From positions 27,141,118 through 27,205,117 of the forward strand of contig OX442314.1 of NCBI GenBank assembly GCA_949358305.1: a DNA stretch of 64,000 nt. The letters run 5' to 3'. The stretch is from Strigamia acuminata (taxonomy: Eukaryota; Arthropoda; Chilopoda; Geophilomorpha; Linotaeniidae). The notes under the pieces were generated by a model. It worked only from the letters and a program-made list of their open reading frames with translations. It was not told where the DNA came from and searched no databases. Of the stretch, positions 10,394 to 19,877 are shown one piece after another (positions within the stretch are counted from its first letter, which is position 1; every line of letters starts with the position of its first letter). The translations under genes and the position numbers were made by a program.

Positions 10394-10483
10394 CTGATCG
10401 GGCTGGACTTGGTTTACATCGCGGTCCCAGTTTTCCTCGTCCTCGTGCTCGATGGCCAGCACGTCGTTCTCTTCCTCGTCCAT
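10394..10483 (-). CDS. Predicted acidic first exon of the gypsy-1 third ORF
   Basis: ATG at 10483 opens a 30-codon, strongly acidic peptide (MDEEENDVLAIEHEDEEN...) that ends in phase 0 at a good donor, CAG|GTAGAAG. If unspliced the frame stops after seven more codons. The gypsy-2 third ORF also has a separate acidic exon starting MEGEEPKE, which supports the model. It could instead be a small stand-alone ORF. Confidence 0.5.
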
Positions 10484-10703
10484 GGCGAGGAGCGCGCACA
10501 AAAATCTCAATCACGATTTAAAAAGGATGATAAAACTATCTCAAAAACTCGGTGAAAAACTCGGTAAAACGTTAAAAACGAGGATCACGCACGAATGCAG
10601 CGATCAGCTGTGAAAAGCGGAAGTCCGTGTGAACACGAGGTAATCGCGATGGATTCTGGGTAATATACTCCAGAACCCGGGTGTTTGAGACTAGTGCGCA
10701 CCT

Positions 10704-10817
10704 ACCCGTGCGCATGTTACGCTACGGGTCTCCTTTGTTCTCACTCCCGTGCGCGATTGCTGCTACGGGGTCTTTTGCACGCGGTATCCGACCCGTGCCG
10801 ATAATTTTGCTACGGGT
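10704..10817 (-). repeat. Three successive hairpins with the same stem
   Basis: ACCCGT...ACGGGT pairs at 10704-10709/10724-10729. CCCGT...ACGGG pairs at 10746-10750/10765-10769. ACCCGT...ACGGGT pairs at 10791-10796/10812-10817. Loops are 14-15 nt and each ends in GCT. The trio lies between the pol stop and the predicted acidic exon. It may be an RNA element (processing, export or translation); that role is inference. Confidence 0.7.
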
Positions 10818-10959
10818 CCCGCGTTTCCACGCCATCTCGTGACGCGAATTCGACCGATATCCGCTTTGTTGGACTTAGCGAAATTTTCTGCGACGTGATG
10901 GCTTGCACTATCGGTCGATTACATTTATTTTTAGTGCCGCCATCGACTCGTAATTTATT

Positions 10960-13900
10960 TTACTTCTTTCCTACGACCTTTCCGCCTTTTATGAACGGAT
11001 TATCTCTTTTTGGTCGCAGGTTACGGATCGAGGCAGGTACGATATTTTTTGTTGTTTTTTGTGTCTGTACCTCCTCATTATTGTTTTCTTTTTTATCCGT
11101 GTTTTTTGTGTTTGTTTCAGGAGTTTCTCCTGTTTCCCCCCCGACCAAAATTGGATCCGGAACGGATTCAACTATCTCGTTTACCGGAGGTGAAGGGGCG
11201 TCGAAATACTCCTCGTTGTCACTTGGCGGTGCTTTTTCCGACTCGCCAGCGAACATATCGACGATTTGGCCGTCAGTTTTAGACTTGACTTGGCCTTTGG
11301 CCCACATTTCTTGCGGGAATTCCGGAATGTACGGAGTTAACTCTCGTACCTGGATCGACTTTTGCTCGGTGTTGTCCTCGAGCTTGCGTAATTTATACGC
11401 GTTACCGCCATGCTTGCCGATGATTACATACGGTCCATCTCTCTTGTCGGCCAAGCTGGCGGTGATCCCTCTCGCTGCATTTGAGAGGGTGTGTGTATCT
11501 TTCCACACCAAATCATTGATCTCGAAATTCACGAATTTTCCACCGCTTTTATCTTGTAAAATGCGGTCGCGCATGTTAAAAATGTGCGCCATCATATGCT
11601 TGTATGTGTTTGAAATTGTTTGCTCCAATTTATACACATACTCATGTGGTTTCTCTGGGTCCACCACATTTACCGACTCTGCCACTCGTGGGTCCCAAGG
11701 CACTCGTAGCTCTCGGGCGAAGTTGAGGTAGGCCGGAGAAAAATCTCTCGTCCTCGAGACTGTTGTTCGTATGCTGAACGCGATCTCCCTCAAGTATTCA
11801 TCCCACCTATTGTGGATGTCAGTGAATATGCTTAGTGCATATTTAATGTCCCTGTTGAGTCGCTCAACGGGATTTGTTCTGGGATTGTAGGTCGAAGTAT
11901 GTGACGCCACAATCCCGAATTTCTCACAAAACTTACCCCAAATTTTCGAGATAAATTGGGGTCCGTTATCGGATATTATTTTACGTGGAAATCCGTAACG
12001 TAACGCCACGTCGTAGATACATTCAACGATTTTCTCTGCTGAAGGTCTAGCGACGGCGTACAACTCGGGCCAACGAGTTGCCACGTCCATTATAACGATA
12101 ATGTACGCATTTTTATTTCCCGTAACGGGTTTTGGGCCCATCACATCGACACTTAAACAATCAAAAGGCGCGTAAGGCCCTAAGAAAATAGTTTCGAATG
12201 GTGATTTACTCCTCGGCTTACACGCTTGACATCGCTGACATTGGTGGACAAAAAGAGCGATATCTTTTTTCATCCCTGTCCAGTGAAAAAGCTGTGTAGC
12301 ACGATAGAGTGTTCTGCTTACTCCCGCATGGCTCGCAAGCGGGTGCCCGTGTAACAACCACAGCACGCGACCGATTAAGGAAGCAGGTATTACTACCTTT
12401 ACTGCGGTGTCCGATTCACTCAAGTCATCTTGGTGATTTGGGTGATGCTTCACCAAAAGGCCGTCATCCAATAGGTAATCTATGGATTCGTGCGCATAAC
12501 GACGCTTCTGCCTTCTGGTTAAGTCGGGCGGATATTTTCCTGTCAGTACGAATCTAGCTCTGTCCTGACATTTTTTGTCTAATTTTTGTTGCACAATTAT
12601 TTCCTCCCTTGTTGGGGGATTGCTTTGCATCTGCTTGCCGACATGAGCGTGGAAGGCGCTTAGAAGCGGGTCATTTATTCTCCGCTCTAGCTTAAATTCC
12701 TTCTTTGCATTTGGGTAATTGTCAGCAGCTGGTTGGTACAACCGCGTCCAAAATCCACAGAATTTTACATCTGCCGGAGACGCGGTGGGAATTTCATTCA
12801 TCTTCCTTAAATCCCAACGGTGACAACTCGTAGGGCAATAAATGATGCGGGAGTCATCCTCGCCATCATCGTCAGCGTCGATTGGATCTGACACTGGTGC
12901 CCGTGACAGAGCGTCAGCCACGACGTTATATTTGCCGGGCTTGTATTGAATGGTCAAGTCGCATGCCATCAGTTCTAACTGCCATCTGGCTAGTCGACCG
13001 GCTGGCTCTTTTAATTTCATCAGCCATTGTAACGCTTGATGATCTGTGTGGACCACAAATTTGGTATATTCGAGATAATCTCTGAATTTCCTTATGGCCC
13101 ACACAACGGCCAAACACTCCAACTCGGTGGCATTGTAATTCTTTTCAGCGCCTTGGAGTTTGCGACTTATAAACATGCACGGCAGGTCTTGTTCGACTCC
13201 GTCGCGCACGTGTGTTTGGAGCAACGCCGCTCCTAACCCAACTCTGCTGGCGTCCGTGTGTAATATGAACGGCCGGTTTAAGTCGGGTAGAGGCATTACG
13301 CCGACTTCCGTCAGCATCCTCTTTATTGCATTAAATGCGATGTTGCACTCATTTGACCATACAAATTCGTTTTCATTCTTCAGGAGGTCGGTAACTGGGG
13401 CTGCCACTTCAGCTAGACCCGGTAGCAACCTGCCGAAGAAGTTTATCATTCCCATAAACCGTTGGACACCTTTAACGTCCTCGGGTGGTGGGAAACGATT
13501 AATCGCATCGATTTTTTCGGGGCCAATAGCTAAACCATTGACTCCAATGCGATAACCCAGGAAGGCAAGCTCCTTTCGACAGAACTTGCTTTTGCCCGGA
13601 TGCACGTGTAACCCAGCTTTTGCCAGCCGGGTGAGCACTTGGTCGATGTGCTCAATGTGCTCTTCGAATGTTTTAGAGGCAATAACTATGTCATCTAGGT
13701 ATGCCCACACAAACTGATGCAGGATATCACCCAATACGCTTTCGATTAGTCTCTGAAAGGTACTGGGAGCATTCACTAAACCAAATGGCATGACGTTGAA
13801 CATCAACCGTCCAATTGGCGAGTAAAATGCTGTTTTTAACTTATCCTCTGGCCTCATCTCAACTTGCCAGTATCCCTTCGACAGATCCATCGTCGTAACC

Positions 13901-15030
13901 CAAGAAAAGGGGCTAAGCTCTCTCAAAATGGATTCGATAGACGGCATCTGTATGGGATCTATTTCTGTCACCGCGTTTAATGGGCGGTAATCAATGCATA
14001 GGCGTGGGTCCGAGCCCGGGCGCATCACGAGCACAACTCGCGTCGCGTATTCTCCCTGGGCCTCGGAGACAATGCCACTGTCTAGCATTTCTTGGCACAT
14101 TTTTTGCACTATTTCACGTTTTTGCGGGTTCATTCCCTTATACGCAACTCGTATAGGTTTATTATCCGTCAATTTAATTTCGTGAATAGCCCTATTCGTT
14201 CGGCCCGGTTTTTTCGACAGGATCCCCTCATATTTAAGTAGGACCCTTCGTAGGGCTGCCGCTTCGTTTAATTCTAAAGCGGCGTCGGCGACAAGCGTTT
14301 CCACTACATTGTCCCGTTGCAATTCTGTTACGAATGCTTTAAAATCGTAATCTTGAACGAATTTCTTTAGGCCTTTCTCCCACTGTGTCTTGTCGGCCGC
14401 TTCTTTTACAAGAGCTGGTGGCACGACAATTGCGGGTCTTTCCTTATCATTTCTGATATAATTCCAAGATTTCGTTATTGGATTGGGTTGTATTTCCATT
14501 GACGCCATGAGGTCTACGCCCAACAGAAAAATTCTGTCGCATGTGGGCAGGACCAGGAAAGGGTGCTGTTCTACTCCTCCGAGCCACTCCATGGTCAATA
14601 ATATAACTCCTTTTGGACGCGCCATTCCGTTGGCGGTTTTTAGACGTATATTTTTATTAACGCCTTTTATCTTATCGGTGAGACCCAATGATGCTACTAT
14701 GTCTTCGGAAACGAACGAGCGATCTGCTCCCGAGTCTAGTAGTCCCATAATTTTTTCACGTTCTATTGTCATGGGCAACATACATAGGCGGTTGGTGTAT
14801 TCGACCGCCACGTTGCACATGAAAACACGAAATTCTTCTGTGTCTTCGACTACTTGAGGTAATTCTTCAAGCAGTAGGTTCGGTTCTTCCGCCTCAGCCT
14901 CAGCGTTTGCGGTAATTACCTGCAAAGCGTTGTTGGCCCTGTCTTGAATTTGGGCGTTAGCTATGTCACTACCCATTTCTTTGACTGGTGGCGGCTTATC
15001 GAACCCTTTGTTAAACCCCTTTTTCTTCAT
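10960..15030 (-). CDS. pol: gypsy-1 Pol polyprotein (protease, reverse transcriptase, RNase H, integrase)
   Basis: 1356 codons from the first ATG, but the frame stays open upstream into the end of gag, so the product is probably a Gag-Pol fusion. The aspartic protease has LLDSGADRSF at about residue 97. The reverse transcriptase has LCIDYRPLN, MDLSKGYWQ, MPFGLVNAPSTFQ and the catalytic YLDD at about 444-447. RNase H has HTDAS, TELECLAVVWA and HTDHQAL. The integrase has an HHCC zinc finger (HGHPLASHAG ... CQRCQAC) and a D,D,E core (DCLSVDV, ISDNGPQF, NPVERLN). No canonical chromodomain was recognised. All catalytic residues I can see are present and there is no interruption, so the protein should be functional. 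The last 120 residues are charged and low complexity. Confidence 0.95.
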   Translation of the reverse strand: MKKKGFNKGFDKPPPVKEMGSDIANAQIQDRANNALQVITANAEAEAEEPNLLLEELPQVVEDTEEFRVFMCNVAVEYTNRLCMLPMTIEREKIMGLLDSGADRSFVSEDIVASLGLTDKIKGVNKNIRLKTANGMARPKGVILLTMEWLGGVEQHPFLVLPTCDRIFLLGVDLMASMEIQPNPITKSWNYIRNDKERPAIVVPPALVKEAADKTQWEKGLKKFVQDYDFKAFVTELQRDNVVETLVADAALELNEAAALRRVLLKYEGILSKKPGRTNRAIHEIKLTDNKPIRVAYKGMNPQKREIVQKMCQEMLDSGIVSEAQGEYATRVVLVMRPGSDPRLCIDYRPLNAVTEIDPIQMPSIESILRELSPFSWVTTMDLSKGYWQVEMRPEDKLKTAFYSPIGRLMFNVMPFGLVNAPSTFQRLIESVLGDILHQFVWAYLDDIVIASKTFEEHIEHIDQVLTRLAKAGLHVHPGKSKFCRKELAFLGYRIGVNGLAIGPEKIDAINRFPPPEDVKGVQRFMGMINFFGRLLPGLAEVAAPVTDLLKNENEFVWSNECNIAFNAIKRMLTEVGVMPLPDLNRPFILHTDASRVGLGAALLQTHVRDGVEQDLPCMFISRKLQGAEKNYNATELECLAVVWAIRKFRDYLEYTKFVVHTDHQALQWLMKLKEPAGRLARWQLELMACDLTIQYKPGKYNVVADALSRAPVSDPIDADDDGEDDSRIIYCPTSCHRWDLRKMNEIPTASPADVKFCGFWTRLYQPAADNYPNAKKEFKLERRINDPLLSAFHAHVGKQMQSNPPTREEIIVQQKLDKKCQDRARFVLTGKYPPDLTRRQKRRYAHESIDYLLDDGLLVKHHPNHQDDLSESDTAVKVVIPASLIGRVLWLLHGHPLASHAGVSRTLYRATQLFHWTGMKKDIALFVHQCQRCQACKPRSKSPFETIFLGPYAPFDCLSVDVMGPKPVTGNKNAYIIVIMDVATRWPELYAVARPSAEKIVECIYDVALRYGFPRKIISDNGPQFISKIWGKFCEKFGIVASHTSTYNPRTNPVERLNRDIKYALSIFTDIHNRWDEYLREIAFSIRTTVSRTRDFSPAYLNFARELRVPWDPRVAESVNVVDPEKPHEYVYKLEQTISNTYKHMMAHIFNMRDRILQDKSGGKFVNFEINDLVWKDTHTLSNAARGITASLADKRDGPYVIIGKHGGNAYKLRKLEDNTEQKSIQVRELTPYIPEFPQEMWAKGQVKSKTDGQIVDMFAGESEKAPPSDNEEYFDAPSPPVNEIVESVPDPILVGGETGETPETNTKNTDKKENNNEEVQTQKTTKNIVPASIRNLRPKRDNPFIKGGKVVGKK

Positions 15031-15035
15031 GAATG

Positions 15036-15099
15036 GCGCAGACGGTCGAGAAATTATTTCTTCGCCGCCTGCGCTGACTCGTTTTTTGACTCGTTTTTT
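15036..15099 (-). promoter_or_regulatory. Predicted -1 ribosomal frameshift site of gypsy-1
   Basis: Two copies of A AAA AAC stand in the gag frame (15093-15099 and 15081-15087), 12 nt apart. Six nucleotides after the second, a 10-bp stem (GCGCAGGCGG with CCGTCTGCGC, one G-U pair; 15065-15074 with 15036-15045) has a 19-nt loop that contains the gag stop. The pol frame is -1 relative to gag and has no stop from the heptamers onward. This is the standard retroviral/retrotransposon layout for -1 frameshifting. Confidence 0.75.
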
Positions 15100-18000
15100 G
15101 CCATGGCGAGTTTAATCTCTGCCATCTGCTTCATTATCGCGTCAAACTTAGCGTCTTCTTTCGCTGTTCTTGGGCACTCATTGGAGTAGTGGCCCGGTTG
15201 GTTACACTTGAAACAGCGAATATTTGATTTGTCTCTTGGGGCTTCAGTCGATTTTTTCTTTTCAGGGTCTGCTTTCGACGGTGGCGTGTAATTCTTTCGA
15301 AAATACTTCGGAATTCGGCCGGCATTTGGTTTTAACCTGGCGCGAAATTCTTCTACCGCTCTATCTCGATGGATGAGATGTACTAGCGGTCCTTCCTCAT
15401 CGCAACCCGTTGATAAGGTATCGCGATAGCTTCGTATTTCTTCGTCCGTCGAATAATCGTCTTTTTCTTCTTTTTCGTCTGATTTTCCGGCATCTTGTCC
15501 GGCTTCCTCCCCCTCCTTGACCTCCTCCAGTGTCGCTTGCATGGCTGACGCTGTCGGTGCCTTTTTAGGGGCGGCCAAAGGGTTGGAAGGCAGCGTGGAT
15601 GTCAGTTTATTTTTTATTTGTAAACCAACGCTAGCTTCTGCCAGCTCCATTATACCGCTAAGATATTCAGTAGGGCGCATAATTTTATCTGTCGCCCCAT
15701 ATCTTTCCGCACTCAACTTGAGACGTTTAGCGGTTGCTGCTTTCTCCGCTTCTGGTAAAGCGGAATAATATCTTTTCTCGATATCTATCGTGTTCTCAAA
15801 CAGGAAGGCGCTCATCTCCTCGTAGCTGCCTCCTGTCGGTGCCCTTTCTTCAAGTAGCACCCGTTGCGAGTATTCCGACAAACCGCCGAGAAAGAAAAGG
15901 TTGAATCCCGTGGCATGAAATTCCATCGGGGCCTTTTCGAACAACAATCTGGCGCGAATGTCGTAATCCATTATGGTTTCACCAGGCATCTGGCGAAGAC
16001 CTCGCATCTTTCGGCTCACCTCTTCGGGTGTCTCGCCGTAGCGCAGGTCGAATCTCATTAAAAAGTCGTCCCAATTGACGCCTTTCAATCCTTGGTACCA
16101 CTCACGTGCCGAGCCTGTCATTAGCTCGACAATACCGTGGGTGAGCATGTCTCCTACGGTGGCTTTAGTGGCAGTCTTAATTCGAATTACTTCGTCAAGG
16201 AAGCGATCTCCCGCTTTCCATGACCCGTCGAAACGGTTCTGAATATAAAATTGCCACCTAATATTCCCGGTAACACTCATGGTGTCACGTCGGGAGACAG
16301 CGTATTTTTTCTTTACGCGGTCACCAGTGCTACGATTACGATCGTTTCGTTTGCTCGGATCAATTCCCTCGGCTTTTAACGAGCCGAGTAGGGCTCTTCC
16401 AAGCTCTCCCATCGTATACTGCCGACCCGTCGAATCGGTAAACGCGCTTTGTCGGGGAAGGTCCTGAAACTCCTCCCGTCGGTGGTCGCTATTTTCCGAT
16501 CGACGTCGTTTCTCTCTATCGCGCGGAGAGTTGGATCTCTTCCGGCGATTACTTGATTTTTCCTTTCGTCTGTCGTCGTTGGATGAGGGGTCGGAGCTGG
16601 GGTCGGGAGACGGTGAGCGGCGTGGCGGGTTGCGCCGTGAAGAGTTTGACTCTTTCCGGCCCCTACGACGGTCGTCACGTTCCCTTTCTCTGCGTTCATC
16701 GCGTTCTCTTTCCCTTCGTCTTTCTCCGGAACCTCTCTCCGAATCGTGATGACTGGGTGCATTTGACTCCAGTCCATCTGACGACGAATCACTATTTCCG
16801 TAGTGAAAATATTTCGGTCTTTCATCGCGTTTGCCTTCTTCTCGCGAAGAGGTGCGATCATGCGATTGTCTCCTTGACGACTCGTCGTCTTTAAGGATGG
16901 GCACTGGTTGTTGCCACTCAGTCCCTTGTGGATTATCATGCTGTTGGCTTGTGAGAGCTTGCTCTTCATTTCGCCTAGCATTATTAGCGTTGATTAATCG
17001 CGTTATCGCATTATTTGTGGCTGAATCGAGAGCTTGCATGCGGGGCCGAGTTTGTTGTTCTCTGGCCGACGCATCTCTCTTGCGCGGAGTAGCTGGTGTT
17101 GCTCTCTCCGGCTGGGGTTTGGGTTTGGCCTTCGGCGTGCGCTTTGGGTCTCCCTCTAGGCTCTCGTCGGACAGCTCGGATGAACTGACCTCTGGTTTGC
17201 GGACGGATTTCGGGTCATCTCGTCGCAATCTGGCCATAAATGCTCGCTCTGCTTCTTGTTGCGAGTGGAAAGCATATCGATGTGCTCTCAGGGCTCGGTC
17301 AACTATTTCTACCTCCTCGGGAGTAGTCGGATTGGGCTGGGTTCTGCCGTACTCGAGAGCTTGCGCTTCTCTTTCCGCCAGCTTCCTCCGTCTCTCGCGA
17401 ATGGCTTGTCGAGCCTCATTCTCTGCATCCGCTTCAAATTGAGCGGAATCAACCAATTGTTGAGCGTGTGCACCTTCAACAATGGTGATTTGTGGGGATA
17501 CACTGTGCGCTTTTAAAGCTGCACGTACGATTTGTAACGTTTCGTACACGGTAATCTTCCCCGTCGGAAGGGTGTATCTCACTCCCTCCGCTTGTGCCAA
17601 CTGCATCGCATCAATCAAGGTGCCCGAGACGCTGTAAGGCTGGCTTGAAACACGCTTGACAGAGGACGAGTTGGACTTGTGTCCTTCGGACCTGACCGAA
17701 GCTGGGCGGCTTTGCGTAATTGGCGTGTTTAGTGCCGAATTAGCGGTCGTATTTGAGGCCGTCTTTTGTATCGGAGACGCTGCTTTCGGACTGCCCACCT
17801 CGGTGTCGTGCGTTAGACGAGGCGATTGGTTACGGGATAAAACCTCGTTTCCGCTCGTCTCGCCGTCACGGTTAGAACGCGGCAGTTTGGAGTGAGATTG
17901 CTCTTCACCCCGCTCTGTCTCGTCCAATCGCTGCCTCGTCTCGGTGCGAGACGGGTGCGATGCCTCGGATGCGCTTCTACGATCGGGTTTAGGCTTACGC

Positions 18001-18137
18001 CGTTTTTGCCTCGCTTCGTGCGCTGAGGCTTTGGGTAAGGGACCTCCAGATCGCAAGTGATAGTCGGCGCCTTTACGACTGCCGGCTCTCTTGTTTGCGT
18101 CGGAGTCGGAATCTGTTACTCGGGTATTATCTGCCAT
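15054..18137 (-). CDS. gag: gypsy-1 Gag polyprotein
   Basis: The first ATG in frame is at 18137, giving about 1027 residues, two to three times the usual gypsy Gag. Residues 1-550 are hydrophilic and dominated by Arg, Ser, Glu and Lys (RS/RE repeats around 430-530), a disordered nucleic-acid-binding type of sequence. The structured capsid-like part is near residues 600-800 (WQFYIQNRFDGSW, AREWYQGLKGVNWDDF, FLGGLSEYSQRVLL), typical of the retrotransposon Gag fold. A CCHC zinc knuckle, CFKCNQPGHYSNEC, lies near the C terminus. The gene ends in a Lys/Asn/Glu repeat encoded by the two slippery heptamers. It assembles the particle and binds the RNA genome. Confidence 0.93.
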   Translation of the reverse strand: MADNTRVTDSDSDANKRAGSRKGADYHLRSGGPLPKASAHEARQKRRKPKPDRRSASEASHPSRTETRQRLDETERGEEQSHSKLPRSNRDGETSGNEVLSRNQSPRLTHDTEVGSPKAASPIQKTASNTTANSALNTPITQSRPASVRSEGHKSNSSSVKRVSSQPYSVSGTLIDAMQLAQAEGVRYTLPTGKITVYETLQIVRAALKAHSVSPQITIVEGAHAQQLVDSAQFEADAENEARQAIRERRRKLAEREAQALEYGRTQPNPTTPEEVEIVDRALRAHRYAFHSQQEAERAFMARLRRDDPKSVRKPEVSSSELSDESLEGDPKRTPKAKPKPQPERATPATPRKRDASAREQQTRPRMQALDSATNNAITRLINANNARRNEEQALTSQQHDNPQGTEWQQPVPILKDDESSRRQSHDRTSSREEGKRDERPKYFHYGNSDSSSDGLESNAPSHHDSERGSGERRRERERDERRERERDDRRRGRKESNSSRRNPPRRSPSPDPSSDPSSNDDRRKEKSSNRRKRSNSPRDREKRRRSENSDHRREEFQDLPRQSAFTDSTGRQYTMGELGRALLGSLKAEGIDPSKRNDRNRSTGDRVKKKYAVSRRDTMSVTGNIRWQFYIQNRFDGSWKAGDRFLDEVIRIKTATKATVGDMLTHGIVELMTGSAREWYQGLKGVNWDDFLMRFDLRYGETPEEVSRKMRGLRQMPGETIMDYDIRARLLFEKAPMEFHATGFNLFFLGGLSEYSQRVLLEERAPTGGSYEEMSAFLFENTIDIEKRYYSALPEAEKAATAKRLKLSAERYGATDKIMRPTEYLSGIMELAEASVGLQIKNKLTSTLPSNPLAAPKKAPTASAMQATLEEVKEGEEAGQDAGKSDEKEEKDDYSTDEEIRSYRDTLSTGCDEEGPLVHLIHRDRAVEEFRARLKPNAGRIPKYFRKNYTPPSKADPEKKKSTEAPRDKSNIRCFKCNQPGHYSNECPRTAKEDAKFDAIMKQMAEIKLAMAKNESKNESAQAAKK

Positions 18138-18189
18138 TTCTTGCTTTGGGTATGATGTAATCACAGGTTAGAATCAGTTATTCGACTTG

Positions 18190-18207
18190 ATCCCGGACAG
18201 GCCCCCA
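18190..18207 (-). other. gypsy-1 primer-binding site (tRNA-Pro type)
   Basis: On the minus strand, 2 nt after the 5' LTR, TGGGGGCCTGTCCGGGAT starts with the TGG expected opposite a tRNA CCA end. It closely resembles the tRNA-Pro primer site known from gammaretroviruses. Confidence 0.75.
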
Positions 18208-18209
18208 CG

Positions 18210-19228
18210 TGTCGCGCTCAACTCTAACCGTCGCTAACTCGTGGGTTGATTACTTAATTCGACTAACTCACTACCGCTTTGCTCAAGCGGTTTACCCAAA
18301 GAAATGATTACACAGATATAAAAGGTAAAATATAATATAGATTTATTCTGTGGGACAATGTACAGATATATCTTATATATATATATATATAAAAGGTAGG
18401 TAAAAGGTAAATCGGAATGGGTGAAGGGAAATGGAAAGGTAAAGGTATGATGAAAGCTGGCTGGAATCGGCGAGGTCGTCTGTTGTCTCGGTCGTGTCCA
18501 AGATGGCGTCCTCGTTGTGGCAACGTGGTGTCGTCTTGGGCCGGCGTGGCAATATGGCGTCCTCGGCTCGTCTCTGGCTGGTCCTTCGGGCTCACGCTGG
18601 TCGGGCGCGAGTGAATGCTTAGTTAAAAGGCTTACTTCGGGCTGTTGTCTAGGTTTTTGTGTGGTGTCCGGCGATCACACAGCGGCGGACTCTTCTGGCT
18701 CCCGGCGGTCACACAGCGGCGGGAACGCTCGTCGTGGTTTTACTGCAGTTTAGGCTTGTGCGACCGTTTGTCTGCACAACTCGCTAAACTGGAGTGGTTT
18801 TTACTATTTCTAGCTGGTGTGCTAAAATAGTGTGGTAATCTTATCTCGCAGGTTACTCTGCGGAGTTTGACACTGACCAAACGTACTCACGGTAAATTGT
18901 CCTTTGTCCTTGGTCAATCCCAGTATATTTACTTGGGCCTGATCTTGTAGGACGACGGGTTTACGTGTGTTTCTCGTTTGATGGTTGTGTTGGTTCTGCC
19001 CGCTCAGTGCAAGGCACATTCCTTTGCACAAAGCGGGGTCGACAGGTGACCGGAATCACCCAATGGTGGGGTGGACGAGCCATCCCCACTCCCTCAGGGC
19101 AGACGCCTGTCCATTGACTAGATGTCAATGCACTGAGGGAAGGGAGACGCGCTTGCGGCTCCCCTTACACCCGAAACGAGGTCACGAGAGAAACTCTTCG
19201 TTGACCCCGGTCCAGTCGGGTCACAACA
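18210..19228 (-). repeat. gypsy-1 5' LTR
   Basis: 1019 bp, apparently identical to 5728-6746. It begins and ends with TG...CA on the plus strand and is followed at 19229 by the second AAGT target copy. Confidence 0.95.
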
Positions 19229-19232
19229 AAGT

Positions 19233-19877
19233 AAATATCAGTATCAGAACAAAAACAAGAACAAGAGCGAGCTATATCCGTTTTGCAAGGGAATATATAC
19301 TCGGTGAGGAGAATAGCTGTTCAGTGATCCAATGGGATCACTGGGCAGTCTAATTCATCCAATCCTAGATCATAGGAAGTGGATACTCAGGACATAGTCT
19401 TCTACTAGGTCCACTACAGGAACTGGATACGCAGGACACATTTTGGATTAAGTCCTTTTGTCTATAATCCAAAAGGAGTCCAACTCACAGTGGGTGATGA
19501 AGGGTGACTTCACCAGGTGTAAAGTTTGCACAATTCAATAGAATTATGTGACAAATAAATCAACTAGTATTTAAGCAGCCAAAAGTATTTAAAAGTGTCT
19601 GAAGTTATAGTGGAATAAAATATAAATAATAATTTATATTTTATTCACTCAAGAAATTGTTGAAATTTGAAATTACCGCTAAAACGTATCAGCGCCATCT
19701 ATTGGCGAAATAATCGTCCTAAACTAGTAAAGTGTATGACAGTGTAACCGTCACAAAGCAACTAATCAAGTAATCATCCCAAACCATGATTTCTTCTGAC
19801 TTGGGCCGATTATAAGTGCTCTCTCGACTGTAACCAACATGGCGGCGCCAGACCCGCTTCAATTACACAAGGTGATT
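19233..19877. other. Unassigned host or repeat sequence
   Basis: This is the original flank of the gypsy-1 insertion. It contains palindromic pieces such as TTGGATTAAG...CTATAATCCAA (about 19442-19471). A related TTGGATTAGTGTAATCCAA lies at about 62564-62582. No coding signal. Confidence 0.4.

Larger units (their letters stand above)
5728..19228 (-). mobile_element. Complete Ty3/gypsy LTR retrotransposon (gypsy-1), 13.5 kb
   Basis: The element runs on the minus strand in the order 5' LTR, primer site, gag, pol, third ORF, polypurine tract, 3' LTR. It is flanked by a 4-bp target duplication AAGT (5724-5727 and 19229-19232). The two 1019-bp LTRs look the same base for base by eye, and all three ORFs are uninterrupted, so the insertion is recent and the copy may still be mobile. 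At 13.5 kb it is far larger than a typical gypsy element (5-8 kb). The excess lies in a very long gag, the third ORF and long untranslated spacers. Confidence 0.95.

Noticed and set aside
10318-10521. Plus-strand 67-codon ORF and minus-strand 60-codon ORF over the acidic exon
   Set aside because: They are shadows of the predicted acidic exon frame; the Arg/Pro-rich readings arise from the complementary GAG/GAC codons.
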